The position numbers were made by a program, and so were the translations under genes. Positions 34,437-42,008 of a stretch of DNA of 64,000 nt are shown piece after piece; position 1 is the first letter of the stretch; each line of letters starts with the position of its first letter. The notes beneath the pieces were generated by a model. That model ran no database searches, was not told the origin of the DNA, and saw only the letters and a list, made by a program, of their open reading frames with translations. Source of the stretch: Micromonospora sp. WMMD961 (GTDB lineage: Bacteria; Actinomycetota; Actinomycetes; Mycobacteriales; Micromonosporaceae); NCBI RefSeq assembly GCF_029626145.1, contig NZ_JARUBJ010000002.1, positions 2,634,501 to 2,698,500 on the forward strand, in the 5' to 3' direction.

Positions 34437-35258
34437 ATGTCACTCACCCGTAGCGCCGAAGCCACCGCCTCCCGTACGGCGGACAGCCGGTGGCTGGAAA
34501 TCCTCGCCCGGGCCGGCTTCATCGGCTACGGCATCGTCCACCTGCTCTTCGCCTGGCTGGCGTTGCAGATCGCGTTCGACAGGTCGGCCGCCGACGGCGA
34601 CCAGTCCGGCGCGCTGCGCACCCTCTCCGCACAACCCCTCGGCAAGTTCCTGGTCATCGCCGTCGCGGTGGGCCTGCTCGCGATGGCGATCTGGCAGGCC
34701 CTGGAGGCGGCGGTCGGGCACCGCGCCGAGCGGGGCAAGGAGCGGGTCATGGAGCGGCTGGCCTCGGCCGGCCGGACCCTCGTCTACCTCTACTTCGCCT
34801 GGACCGCGTTCAAGGTCTTCCGAGACGCCGGTTCGAACAGCGCCGACAAGCAGGAGGCGCTCACCGGCAAGCTGATGACCTCCAGCGGTGGCCGCTGGCT
34901 GGTCGGCCTGGCCGGGCTGGTCGTCGCCGCGATCGGCATCGGCCTGGTGATCTACGGGGTGCTCAAGAAGTTCGAGAAGCACCTGAAGACCGGCGAGATG
35001 AGCCCGAAGACCCGCCAGCTCGCCCGCCGGCTGGGCATGGCCGGATACATCGCCAAGGGCGTCGCGTACGGCATCGCCGGGCTGCTGGTCATCGTGGCGG
35101 CCGTGAACTACGACCCGGAGAAGGCCCGTGGTCTGGACGCCGCGCTGCACACGCTGCGCGAGCAGTCGTACGGCGTGTTCCTGCTGACCCTGGTCGCCCT
35201 GGGCATCGCCGCCTTCGGCGTCTACTGCTTCCTCCAGTCCCGGTACCGCAAGGTCTGA
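34437..35258 (+). CDS. DUF1206 membrane protein
   Basis: A 273-residue protein with six membrane spans arranged as three two-span repeats, each starting near a Gly/Tyr pair (ARAGFIGYGIVHLLFAWLAL; LASAGRTLVYLYFAWTAFKV; LGMAGYIAKGVAYGIAGLLV). That triplication is the DUF1206 hallmark. The function is unknown and it sits in the plasma membrane. ATG 34437 is preceded by CGGAGA at 11 bases. An MscS-type channel gene follows 83 bp later on the same strand, so a role in envelope or osmotic stress is possible. Confidence 0.87.
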   Translation: MSLTRSAEATASRTADSRWLEILARAGFIGYGIVHLLFAWLALQIAFDRSAADGDQSGALRTLSAQPLGKFLVIAVAVGLLAMAIWQALEAAVGHRAERGKERVMERLASAGRTLVYLYFAWTAFKVFRDAGSNSADKQEALTGKLMTSSGGRWLVGLAGLVVAAIGIGLVIYGVLKKFEKHLKTGEMSPKTRQLARRLGMAGYIAKGVAYGIAGLLVIVAAVNYDPEKARGLDAALHTLREQSYGVFLLTLVALGIAAFGVYCFLQSRYRKV

Positions 35259-35341
35259 GCTGGTCGATACCACGGAAGTCGGGCACTCTTGGGCTTTTGC
35301 CCGGAGTGCCTGACGGCTGGTCGAAGGGAAGCAACGGAGCT

Positions 35342-36529
35342 GTGCAGAACTATCTCGAAACGGCCGTTGCCGCGCTCGTCGCGGCGGCGGTCGCTCTCTT
35401 CCTGGTCGAGGTCGTCCACCGGCTGACCCGGCGGTTCGGCCGCCGGTCGCAGCTGCTGACCGAGCTGACCGACCACGCGCACCGCCCGTTCCAGGTCGCC
35501 GGGACGGTCCTCGCCGTGCAGTTCGCCGTCCGCTTCAGCACCGGGTACGCGGTCGGCGAGAGCTGGCGCCGCCTGCTGCTGCACGCGCTCGTCCTCGCCG
35601 TCATCGCCACGGTGGCCTGGTTGGTGGCCGCTCTGCTGGTCGTCGTGGAGGACACCGCGCTGGCCCGGTTCCGGGTCGACGTGCCGGACAACCGGCACGC
35701 CCGGCGGGTTCGCACACAGGTGGTGATGCTGCGCCGACTGACCATCGCGGTGATCGTCATCCTGACCGTCGGCGTGATGCTGATGACGTTCCCGAGCGTG
35801 CGGGGCATCGGCGCTGGTGTGCTGACCTCGGCCGGTGTGGTCGGTGTGGTGGCCGCGTTGGCCGCACAGAGCCTGCTCGGCAACGTCTTCGCCGGCCTCC
35901 AACTCGCCTTCAGCGATGCCGTCCGGCTCGACGACGTGGTGGTCGTCGAGGGGGAGTGGGGTCGGATCGAGGAGCTGACCCTGAGCTACGTGGTCGTGCA
36001 GATCTGGGACGACCGGCGGTTGATCCTGCCCACCTCGTACTTCACCAGCAAGCCGTTCCAGAACTGGACGCGTACCGAGTCGGCGGTGCTCGGCACCGCC
36101 GAGTTCGACGTGGACTGGGCGGTGCCGGTGCAGACCATGCGCGAGGAACTACGCCGCCTGGTCGAGGGCACCGAGCTGTGGGACGGCCGGGTGTGCGTCC
36201 TGCAGGTCACCGACGCCACCGGCGGGATGGTACGAATCCGCGCGTTGGTCAGCGCCGCCGACGCGGGCAGTCTGTGGGACCTGCGCTGTCTGGTGCGGGA
36301 GCATCTGGTGGTCTGGATCCGGGACAACCGCCCGACCGCGATGCCCCGACTGCGTACCGAACTGGGTGACTCCACCAGCAACCTGCCCTGGCAGTGGGTG
36401 CAGCCGAGGCGGCCGGTACGCCGCCTGTCCGACACCGAGGCACCCGACGACGCCCGCGTCTTCGGCGGCAGCGACGACGGCGACGCCCGCAGCGAAGCCT
36501 TCGTGGGCCCCGAAGAAACCCGCCCCTGA
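35342..36529 (+). CDS. MscS-family mechanosensitive channel
   Basis: A 395-residue channel. Four membrane spans lie in the N-terminal half, followed by the pore helix and MscS core: IGAGVLTSAGVVGVVAALAA, QSLLGNVFAGLQLAF and the beta domain VRLDDVVVVEGEWGRIEELT, then ILPTSYFTSKPFQNWTR. The C-terminal 60 residues are polar and probably disordered. It should open under membrane tension and release solutes in hypo-osmotic shock. GTG 35342 was chosen because the first span begins nine residues later. C-rich DNA follows the stop. Confidence 0.9.
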   Translation: MQNYLETAVAALVAAAVALFLVEVVHRLTRRFGRRSQLLTELTDHAHRPFQVAGTVLAVQFAVRFSTGYAVGESWRRLLLHALVLAVIATVAWLVAALLVVVEDTALARFRVDVPDNRHARRVRTQVVMLRRLTIAVIVILTVGVMLMTFPSVRGIGAGVLTSAGVVGVVAALAAQSLLGNVFAGLQLAFSDAVRLDDVVVVEGEWGRIEELTLSYVVVQIWDDRRLILPTSYFTSKPFQNWTRTESAVLGTAEFDVDWAVPVQTMREELRRLVEGTELWDGRVCVLQVTDATGGMVRIRALVSAADAGSLWDLRCLVREHLVVWIRDNRPTAMPRLRTELGDSTSNLPWQWVQPRRPVRRLSDTEAPDDARVFGGSDDGDARSEAFVGPEETRP

Positions 36530-36880
36530 CCCCCACCCCCACCCGGCCCTCGAAGGGGCCCGCGCACCCGGCCCCACGAAAGGGCCTGCGCAAGTTCGGT
36601 GATGTTGCTGCCTCCGAAGCGCTCGAGGCAGCAACATCGGTGATGTTGCGCGGATCTTGGGCGCGGGGCCGCGACACCCGGCTCTGGTCCGTTGCGGGAG
36701 GTTTGGTCGGGCTTGGGTAGGGGATGTGCTGCCGGACGTCTCTGCCTCGATCACGGCATCGGCCGGCGTATTCGCGGCGCGGCGTCCGGACAACGCGGAC
36801 GGTCAGCTGCTCGGCGCGCTTTAGGATTGACGAGCGGCGACTCCGGGCATACAGCGCGGTGATGAGGAAAGGAGGACAGC
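36530..36880. other. 351-bp intergenic region with palindrome
   Basis: There is no gene in this gap. It opens with a C-rich stretch after the MscS stop (36530-36545) and a small stem near GGCCC/GGGCC (36546-36560). It then holds a palindrome at 36601-36638 and a purine-rich ribosome site (GAGGAAAGGAGG) before the next ATG at 36881. A possible -10-like TAGGAT lies at 36822-36827. The rest is unremarkable GC-rich sequence. Confidence 0.7.
36601..36638. repeat. Extragenic palindrome, GATGTTGC type
   Basis: GATGTTGCTGCCTC (36601-36614) and GAGGCAGCAACATC (36625-36638) form a perfect 14-bp stem with a 10-base loop. The motif CGGTGATGTTGC also recurs directly at 36637-36648, giving three half-sites. 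Unlike the other palindromes, it lies between two same-strand genes. It may be a terminator for the MscS gene or an operator for the next operon. Confidence 0.7.
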
Positions 36881-37315
36881 ATGGCTGACGTGGCGAACGC
36901 CCGCACATCCCACAATGGGAGCGAGCCCTCCACCGCCGAGTTGGTGCAACGGGCCACCGAACAGGTCTCCCGTCTCGTGCGGGACGAACTGGCGCTGGCC
37001 CGAGCGGAGTTGACCCAGAAGGGCAAGCACGCCGGCATCGGGATCGGCCTCTTCGGCGGCGGCGGTGCGCTGGCATTCTTCGGCCTGGGCGCGTTGGTCG
37101 CCACGGCGATCCTGCTGCTCGACCTGGTGTTGCCCGCCTGGGCCGCCGCGCTGATCGTGGCAGTGGCCTGTTTCCTGGTGGCCGGCGTTCTCGCCCTGGT
37201 GGGCAAGAAGCAGGTCAGCCGTGCCGTCCCGCCCGTCCCGGCGGCGACGGTCCGCAGCCTCCGGGCCGACATGGACACCGTCACCGCCGCGGTGAAGGAC
37301 AGGGGGCGGCAATGA
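36881..37315 (+). CDS. Phage-holin-3-like (DUF1469) membrane protein
   Basis: A 144-residue protein. An N-terminal amphipathic region (ELVQRATEQVSRLVRDELAL) is followed by ARAELTQKGKHAGIGIGLFG, two membrane spans (about 65-90 and 93-113) and a charged tail. This is the Phage_holin_3_6/DUF1469 family, which in actinomycetes is chromosomal and not a phage lysis gene. It opens an operon with DUF3618 and DUF4235 genes (ATGA overlaps), a combination commonly linked to envelope homeostasis. An AAAGGAGG site precedes the ATG. Confidence 0.88.
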   Translation: MADVANARTSHNGSEPSTAELVQRATEQVSRLVRDELALARAELTQKGKHAGIGIGLFGGGGALAFFGLGALVATAILLLDLVLPAWAAALIVAVACFLVAGVLALVGKKQVSRAVPPVPAATVRSLRADMDTVTAAVKDRGRQ

Positions 37316-37686
37316 CCGGCAACGGGACCGGCGACACGGAGGCGCTCCGCGAGGAGATCCGTCGCACCCGGGTCGAGTTGGGCGAGACGATGGAGGCGTT
37401 GGCCGCCAAGGCCGACGTCAAGGCGCGTCTGAAGGAATCCGCCGGGCAGGCGAAGGAGCGGATGCGCGAGCAGGCGGCGCAGACCGTCGCCCGGGTCCGC
37501 GGGCAGGCGGTGCGTGGCGCCGGGATGGCGCGGGCGCGGGCCCACGAGAAGGGCGAGCTGGTGCGCGCACAGGCGCACGACAGGGGCGAGTTGATGGGCC
37601 GCAACCCGGTGCCGTGGGCGGCCATCGCCGCCGGTGCGGTGGCCACCGTGGTGGTGCTGATGATCGTGCGGGGGAGGCGTAGGTGA
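37312..37686 (+). CDS. DUF3618 protein
   Basis: A 124-residue protein. The N-terminal DUF3618 motif is EALREEIRRTRVELGETMEA followed by LAAKADVKARLKES, then a long Ala/Arg/Gln-rich coiled stretch, and one C-terminal membrane span (about 98-118) ending in RGRRR. It is probably anchored in the membrane with the coiled region in the cytoplasm. It overlaps the genes on both sides by four bases (ATGA, GTGA), so it is produced together with the holin-like and DUF4235 proteins. Confidence 0.9.
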   Translation: MTGNGTGDTEALREEIRRTRVELGETMEALAAKADVKARLKESAGQAKERMREQAAQTVARVRGQAVRGAGMARARAHEKGELVRAQAHDRGELMGRNPVPWAAIAAGAVATVVVLMIVRGRRR

Positions 37687-37955
37687 GCAAGAGCATCAGT
37701 CGGGTCGCGTACCGGCCGGTCGGCGTGTTGTTGGGTATCGCCGCAGGCACGGTGGCCGGGGCGATCTTCCGGCAGGTCTGGAAGGTCACCGCGGGCGACG
37801 GTGAGGCGCCGAACGCGACCGACGAGGATCGTGGCTGGGGCGAGATCCTGGCCGCCGCGGCGTTGCAGGGCGCGATCTTCGCGGTCGTCCGGGCCGCCGT
37901 GGACCGGGGTGGCGCGGTCGGCGTCCGCCGGATGACCGGTTCCTGGCCGGACTGA
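37683..37955 (+). CDS. DUF4235 membrane protein
   Basis: A 90-residue protein with two hydrophobic segments (about 12-30 and 55-72): GVLLGIAAGTVAGAIFRQVW followed by a polar loop GDGEAPNATDEDRGWGEILA and QGAIFAVVRAAVDRGGAVG. The loop and second helix are typical of DUF4235. Function unknown; it usually accompanies DUF3618 and holin-like genes as here. A strong terminator hairpin follows. Confidence 0.88.
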   Translation: MSKSISRVAYRPVGVLLGIAAGTVAGAIFRQVWKVTAGDGEAPNATDEDRGWGEILAAAALQGAIFAVVRAAVDRGGAVGVRRMTGSWPD

Positions 37956-37969
37956 CCACAGCGACTTCG

Positions 37970-37999
37970 GCCCCCTTCCCGCATCGATGGGAAGGGGGC
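37970..37999 (+). terminator. Terminator of holin-like/DUF3618/DUF4235 operon
   Basis: GCCCCCTTCCC (37970-37980) and GGGAAGGGGGC (37989-37999) form an 11-bp perfect stem with an eight-base loop, followed by TTTCG. It lies 15 bp after the DUF4235 stop and fits an intrinsic terminator. Confidence 0.85.
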
Positions 38000-38241
38000 T
38001 TTCGCATGGGTTCGGACGCCGCCCAGCGGATCTCGGGCATCCGTCAGGTCACATGTCGGAGAAATTCGTCGGAGAGGTCGTGACAGACTTTTTGCGTACG
38101 TGATTTGCTGTTCCACGCTGTTGAGAGATGGCGTGGGTTGAGAGAAGTCTCCTTCGTGGGGCCACCTCAGGCGCCGCTGCTCGAAAACGGCCAATCGGCC
38201 GGACGGCGTGCACGGCCACCAGTTTTTAGAGGGAGATACAC

Positions 38242-38445
38242 ATGGCTCAGGGAACCGTGAAGTGGTTCAACGCTGACAAGGGCTTCGGCTTCATCACCGT
38301 CGATGGTGGGGGTGCTGACGTGTTCGTCCACTTCTCGGCCATCCAGACCAGCGGCTACCGCTCGCTGGAGGAGAACCAGCGGGTGGAGTTCGAGATCGCT
38401 CAGGGTCAGAAGGGCCCGCAGGCCGAGCAGGTTCGTCCCATCTGA
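38242..38445 (+). CDS. Cold-shock protein, CspA family
   Basis: A 67-residue OB-fold RNA/DNA-binding protein. It has the N-terminal GTVKWFNADKGFGFITVD (RNP1 KGFGFI), RNP2 DVFVHFSAI and the C-terminal EFEIAQGQKGPQAEQVRPI. It binds single-stranded nucleic acid and acts as an RNA chaperone; many actinobacterial copies are constitutive. GAGGGAGA lies upstream of the ATG. The gene stands alone with about 240 bp of upstream DNA after the previous terminator, enough for a long 5' leader typical of csp genes. A perfect intrinsic terminator follows. Confidence 0.96.
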   Translation: MAQGTVKWFNADKGFGFITVDGGGADVFVHFSAIQTSGYRSLEENQRVEFEIAQGQKGPQAEQVRPI

Positions 38446-38499
38446 GTGAGACGGCCGGCCCCCGCCGGCCAGTGGGACGATCCGGCCAGGGTCGTCGAA

Positions 38500-38530
38500 A
38501 GCCCTGCACCCCGTCAAGGGGTGCAGGGCT
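38500..38530 (+). terminator. Intrinsic terminator of cold-shock gene
   Basis: AGCCCTGCACCCC (38500-38512) and GGGGTGCAGGGCT (38518-38530) form a perfect 13-bp stem with a five-base loop, followed by TTTTCC. This is a textbook intrinsic terminator for csp, and it may also stop the convergent gene ending at 38567. Confidence 0.92.
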
Positions 38531-38566
38531 TTTCCACGTGCCCAGGGCATGTGGTGGACGGGCTGC

Positions 38567-38764
38567 TCAGCGTCGGCGGCGCGAGCGCAGGCCAAGCCAG
38601 AGCACCACCAGCCCGGCCAGCGCCACGAGTGGGCCGAGCACCGCCCAGATCTTCTCGCCGGTCATCACGCTGCCGCTGACGTAGCCGAGGCCCTGCACCG
38701 TCCACACCGCACCGATCACGATGGCCAACAGGCCGAGGGTGAGCGGAAGCCAGCCCCTCATCAT
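38567..38764 (-). CDS. Small two-span membrane protein
   Basis: A 65-residue protein with two membrane segments (about 5-25 and 39-58) and a C-terminal cluster RSRRRR. It reads MMRGWLPLTLGLLAIVIGAV for the first span. GAGAGGGGAC precedes the ATG at 38764. It could sit in the plasma membrane with the basic tail in the cytoplasm. No family recognised; the neighbouring aldo/keto reductase is on the same strand. Confidence 0.6.
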   Translation of the reverse strand: MMRGWLPLTLGLLAIVIGAVWTVQGLGYVSGSVMTGEKIWAVLGPLVALAGLVVLWLGLRSRRRR

Positions 38765-38849
38765 GTCCCCTCTCCGCCACCCGAGGCAGCGCGCCGCGGT
38801 CCAGCATCGCCGACCGCGCGACGCGACGCGAGCACCCCGGGTGCGCGGG

Positions 38850-39833
38850 TCACCACCGGTCGTGCACCTGCGGGCGGATCAGCTCGTCGTAGGTCTCGCG
38901 TACGGCTGCCAACTGCGCGTCGGTCAGCGGCGACAGGGTCGCCGCCGCGGCATTGCGTCGGGCCTGGTCGGCGTCGCGGGCACCGGGGATGACCACTGTG
39001 ACCCCCCACTGGTCCAGCACCCACCGCAGCGCGAACTGCGCCATCGTGCGGTCCGGGTCGACCAGCGGCGCGAGCCGGCGTACGGCGGCGAGCCCCTGCG
39101 CGAAGTCGACCCCGGAGAACGTCTCGCCGACGTCGAAGGCGGCACCGTGCCGGTTGTAGTTGCGGTGGTCGTCGGCGGGGAACTCGGTGTGCTCGTCGTA
39201 GCGGCCGGAGAGCAGACCACTGGCGAGCGGCACCCGGGCGATGATGCCGACGCCGGCCGCCGCCGCGGCGGGCAGCACCCGCTCCAGCGGCTTGTGGCGA
39301 ACCGCGTTCAGGATGATCTGGACGCTCGCCACGCCCGGTCGGGCGATCGCGGTGAGGGCCTGGTCGCAGGTCTCGACGCTGACCCCGTACCCGGCGATGG
39401 CCTTCTCGGCGACCAGGGTGTCCAGCCCGTCGAAGACCTCGTCGGAGGAGAAGACCGCGGTGGGCGGGCAGTGCAACTGGACCAGGTCCAGGGTGTCCAT
39501 TCCCAGGTTGGCCCGGGAGCGGTCGGTCCACTGCCGGAAGTTGGCCAGGGTGTACGCCTCCGGCTGCTGCTCGACGCGGCGGCCCATCTTGGTGGCGACG
39601 GTGAGCCCGGCGTCGGGTCGGGTGCGTAGGAACCGCCCGATGAGCTGCTCGCTGCGGCCGTCGCCGTACACGTCGGCGGTGTCGAGGAAGGTGACTCCGG
39701 AGTCAACGGCGGCGGTGAGTACCGCCATCGCGTCGGCCTCGCTGACGGTGCCCCAGTCGGCACCGAGTTGCCAGGCGCCGAGGCCGACCGCGCCGACGGT
39801 CCGGCCGAGCCGGGTGAAGCTGCGCTGTTCCAT
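38850..39833 (-). CDS. Aldo/keto reductase
   Basis: A 327-residue AKR (beta/alpha barrel). It has LGAWQLGADWGTV, the catalytic DTADVYGDGRSE (Asp and Tyr), VATKMGRR (Lys) and LVQLHCPP (His). NADPH contacts lie near LLSGRYDE and VVIPGARDADQA. It reduces a carbonyl compound; the substrate is unknown. A second AKR lies at 50.7 kb. The start is 83 bp from the divergent methyltransferase gene. Confidence 0.92.
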   Translation of the reverse strand: MEQRSFTRLGRTVGAVGLGAWQLGADWGTVSEADAMAVLTAAVDSGVTFLDTADVYGDGRSEQLIGRFLRTRPDAGLTVATKMGRRVEQQPEAYTLANFRQWTDRSRANLGMDTLDLVQLHCPPTAVFSSDEVFDGLDTLVAEKAIAGYGVSVETCDQALTAIARPGVASVQIILNAVRHKPLERVLPAAAAAGVGIIARVPLASGLLSGRYDEHTEFPADDHRNYNRHGAAFDVGETFSGVDFAQGLAAVRRLAPLVDPDRTMAQFALRWVLDQWGVTVVIPGARDADQARRNAAAATLSPLTDAQLAAVRETYDELIRPQVHDRW

Positions 39834-39874
39834 GCCCCGAGCCTAGTGATCGGGTTGCCAGCGTGCCACGCGAG

Positions 39875-39903
39875 CCGTACCGTAAAAAAAGACGAACGTA
39901 CGG
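39875..39903. promoter_or_regulatory. Inverted repeat upstream of methyltransferase gene
   Basis: CCGTAC (39875-39880) and GTACGG (39898-39903) flank an A-rich core (CGTAAAAAAAGACGAAC) in the short gap between divergent genes. The A tract is striking in this GC-rich DNA. The site is 14 bases before the chosen ATG at 39917, so it could be a TetR-like operator over the promoter. Confidence 0.4.
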
Positions 39904-39916
39904 TTTGGGAGGCGCC

Positions 39917-40738
39917 ATGTGGGATCCGACGGCCTACCTGCGCTACGGCGACGAGCGATCCCGGCCCTTCCACGACCTCGTCGCGCGGATCCCCGCCGCG
40001 CGCCCCCGGGCCGTGGTCGACCTCGGCTGCGGGCCCGGCCAGCTCACCGCCACCCTCGCCGGGCGCTGGCCGACGAGCCGGGTCGTCGGCCTGGACTCCT
40101 CACCCGAGATGATCGACCGCGCCGTCGCCCTGGGCGCTCCCGTCGACTTCGCGGTCGCCGACCTGCGCGACTGGCGTCCGACCGGCGACGAGGACGTGGT
40201 GGTCAGCAACGCCGCGCTGCAGTGGGTGCCCGGCCACCAGGAGCTGCTACGCCGCTGGGCCGCCGAGCTGCCCGCCGGAGCGTGGCTCGCCATGCAGGTC
40301 CCCGGCAACTTCGCCGCCCCGTCGCATCGCGCCCTGCGCGAGGTCGCCGACCGGCCGGCCTGGCGCGGTGAGGTCGCCCCGCTGCTGCGCGTGGACCCCG
40401 TCGACGAACCGACCGACTACGCGGCGCTGCTGACCACCGCCGGCTGCGCTGTGGACGCCTGGGAGACTACCTACGTGCACCTGCTGCCGGCTCGACCCGC
40501 CGCCGAGCACCCGGTCCTGACCTGGATGGAGGGCACCGCGCTGCGCCCGGTCCGGGCCGCGCTGGACGCCGCCGGCTGGTCGGCCTTCCGGGCCGAGCTG
40601 GGGGTACGGCTCACCGCCGCGTACCCGGTGCGGCAGGGTCAGGTGTACTTCCCGTTCCGCCGCGTCTTCGTCGTCGCCCGCACCGGCGACCATGCCCTCG
40701 TCGCCGGCACCGGCGACCATGCCCAGGAGAACCCGTGA
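39917..40738 (+). CDS. tam: Trans-aconitate 2-methyltransferase
   Basis: A 273-residue SAM-dependent methyltransferase. It starts MWDPTAYLRYGDERSRPFHD, a signature of the Tam family, followed by the SAM loop VVDLGCGPGQLTATLAGRWP, LDSSPEMIDRA, the NAALQWVPGH block and WLAMQVPGNFAAPSHRALRE. It methylates trans-aconitate, a by-product that inhibits aconitase. GGGAGG sits upstream of ATG 39917; the longer frame from 39863 begins before the A-rich operator. Near the C-terminus a nine-residue segment (TGDHALVAG) is partly duplicated. The deaminase gene overlaps the stop (GTGA). Confidence 0.88.
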   Translation: MWDPTAYLRYGDERSRPFHDLVARIPAARPRAVVDLGCGPGQLTATLAGRWPTSRVVGLDSSPEMIDRAVALGAPVDFAVADLRDWRPTGDEDVVVSNAALQWVPGHQELLRRWAAELPAGAWLAMQVPGNFAAPSHRALREVADRPAWRGEVAPLLRVDPVDEPTDYAALLTTAGCAVDAWETTYVHLLPARPAAEHPVLTWMEGTALRPVRAALDAAGWSAFRAELGVRLTAAYPVRQGQVYFPFRRVFVVARTGDHALVAGTGDHAQENP

Positions 40739-41757
40739 CCAACCTGTCCACCTTCATCGCCGGCCTGCCCAAGGTGGAGCTGCACGTGCACCACGTCGGC
40801 TCCGCCTCGCCCCGGATCGTCGCCGAGTTGGCCGCCCGCCACGAGGGGCGCACCCCGGTGCCGGCCGACCCGGACGCGCTCGCCGCCTACTTCGAGTTCC
40901 GCGACTTCGCGCACTTCATCGAGGTCTACCTGAGCGTGGTGGACCTCGTCCGCGACCCCGAGGACGTCTGGATCCTCACCCACGAGGTGGCCCGGGAGTT
41001 GGCCCGCCAACAGGTCCGGTACGCGGAGCTGACGATCACCCCGTACTCGCACGTCCGACGGGGCATCCCCGCGCCGGCGTTCTGCGAGGCCATCGAGGAC
41101 GCCCGCAAGCGGGCCCTGGCCGACTTCGGCCTCGAACTGCGCTGGTGCTTCGACATCCCCGGCGAGGCGGGCCTGCCCGCCGCCGAGGAGACGCTGCGCA
41201 TCGCCCTGGACGAGCGGCCCGACGGGCTGGTCAGCTTCGGTCTTGGCGGCCCGGAGATCGGCGTACCCCGGCCGCAGTTCCGGCCCTACTTCGACCAGGC
41301 CCGCGCAGCCGGTCTGCGCTCGGTGCCGCACGCGGGGGAGACCACCGGGCCGCAGACGATCTGGGACGCGCTCACCGAGCTGGGCGCCGAGCGGATCGGG
41401 CACGGCATCTCCGCCGCCCAGGACCCGGAGCTGCTGACCTACCTGGCCGAGCGGCAGATCGGGATGGAGGTCTGCCCGACGTCCAACCTGCGGACCCGGG
41501 CAGTGGCCAACCTCGACGAGCACCCGCTGCGTCAGCTCGTCGACGCCGGCCTGCTGGTGACCATCAACTCCGACGACCCGCCGATGTTCGGCACCACCCT
41601 GAACGACGAGTACGCGGTGGCGGCCCGCCTCCTCGGGGCCGATCGCGCGGGCGTGGCCGGGCTGGCCCGCAACGCGGTGACCGCGTCCTTCCTCGACGAC
41701 ACCGGCAAGCAGCGGATCACCGCCGAGATCGACGCGTACCTCGCCGCCGCGGGCTGA
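40735..41757 (+). CDS. Adenosine deaminase-family enzyme (adenosine or 6-aminodeoxyfutalosine)
   Basis: A 340-residue amidohydrolase. It has metal-binding HVH in ELHVHHVGSASP, the HAGE general acid in SVPHAGETTGPQTIWDAL, RIGHGISAAQDPELL, EVCPTSNLRTRAVANLDEHP and the metal Asp pair in TINSDDPPMFGT. Most such genes are annotated as adenosine deaminase. The HVHHVGS N-terminus recalls actinobacterial enzymes assigned to 6-aminodeoxyfutalosine deamination in the futalosine menaquinone route (recalled, not checked); no other futalosine genes are nearby. It is coupled to tam through GTGA. Confidence 0.85.
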   Translation: MTNLSTFIAGLPKVELHVHHVGSASPRIVAELAARHEGRTPVPADPDALAAYFEFRDFAHFIEVYLSVVDLVRDPEDVWILTHEVARELARQQVRYAELTITPYSHVRRGIPAPAFCEAIEDARKRALADFGLELRWCFDIPGEAGLPAAEETLRIALDERPDGLVSFGLGGPEIGVPRPQFRPYFDQARAAGLRSVPHAGETTGPQTIWDALTELGAERIGHGISAAQDPELLTYLAERQIGMEVCPTSNLRTRAVANLDEHPLRQLVDAGLLVTINSDDPPMFGTTLNDEYAVAARLLGADRAGVAGLARNAVTASFLDDTGKQRITAEIDAYLAAAG

Positions 41758-41806
41758 GCCGCCGGTCGCCCGGAGCGACGCGGGCCGGCTCGCTCGGGGG
41801 AGCAGG

Positions 41807-41857
41807 GCGCGCGGCGGGAGCGTGGGTGTGGGGGGACCTGAGACTCCCGCCGCGCGC
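41807..41857. repeat. Extragenic palindrome after deaminase gene
   Basis: GCGCGCGGCGGGAG (41807-41820) and CTCCCGCCGCGCGC (41844-41857) form a perfect 14-bp stem with a 23-base, purine-rich loop between convergent genes. It probably terminates the deaminase operon and possibly the histidine-kinase gene. It is not the GATCATGGA sequence. Confidence 0.7.
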
Positions 41858-42008
41858 GCGGCTTCACCGGCCGTGGGTGCGTGGTGCGCTCGACCGGTGA
41901 AACTGGTGGGTACGTGCTCTGATCCTGTCAGCCCGCGGCCGTCCCAGCTCGGTCGTTAACCGCGATCTAAGGAAGACTTGCGCCGGGGCACAACCCGGGC
42001 CGGCCCGG

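Noticed and set aside
36881..37315. Possible prophage lysis gene (holin family)
   Set aside because: The gene sits in an operon with DUF3618 and DUF4235 genes, has no endolysin or other phage genes nearby, and this DUF1469 type is a normal chromosomal envelope gene in actinomycetes.
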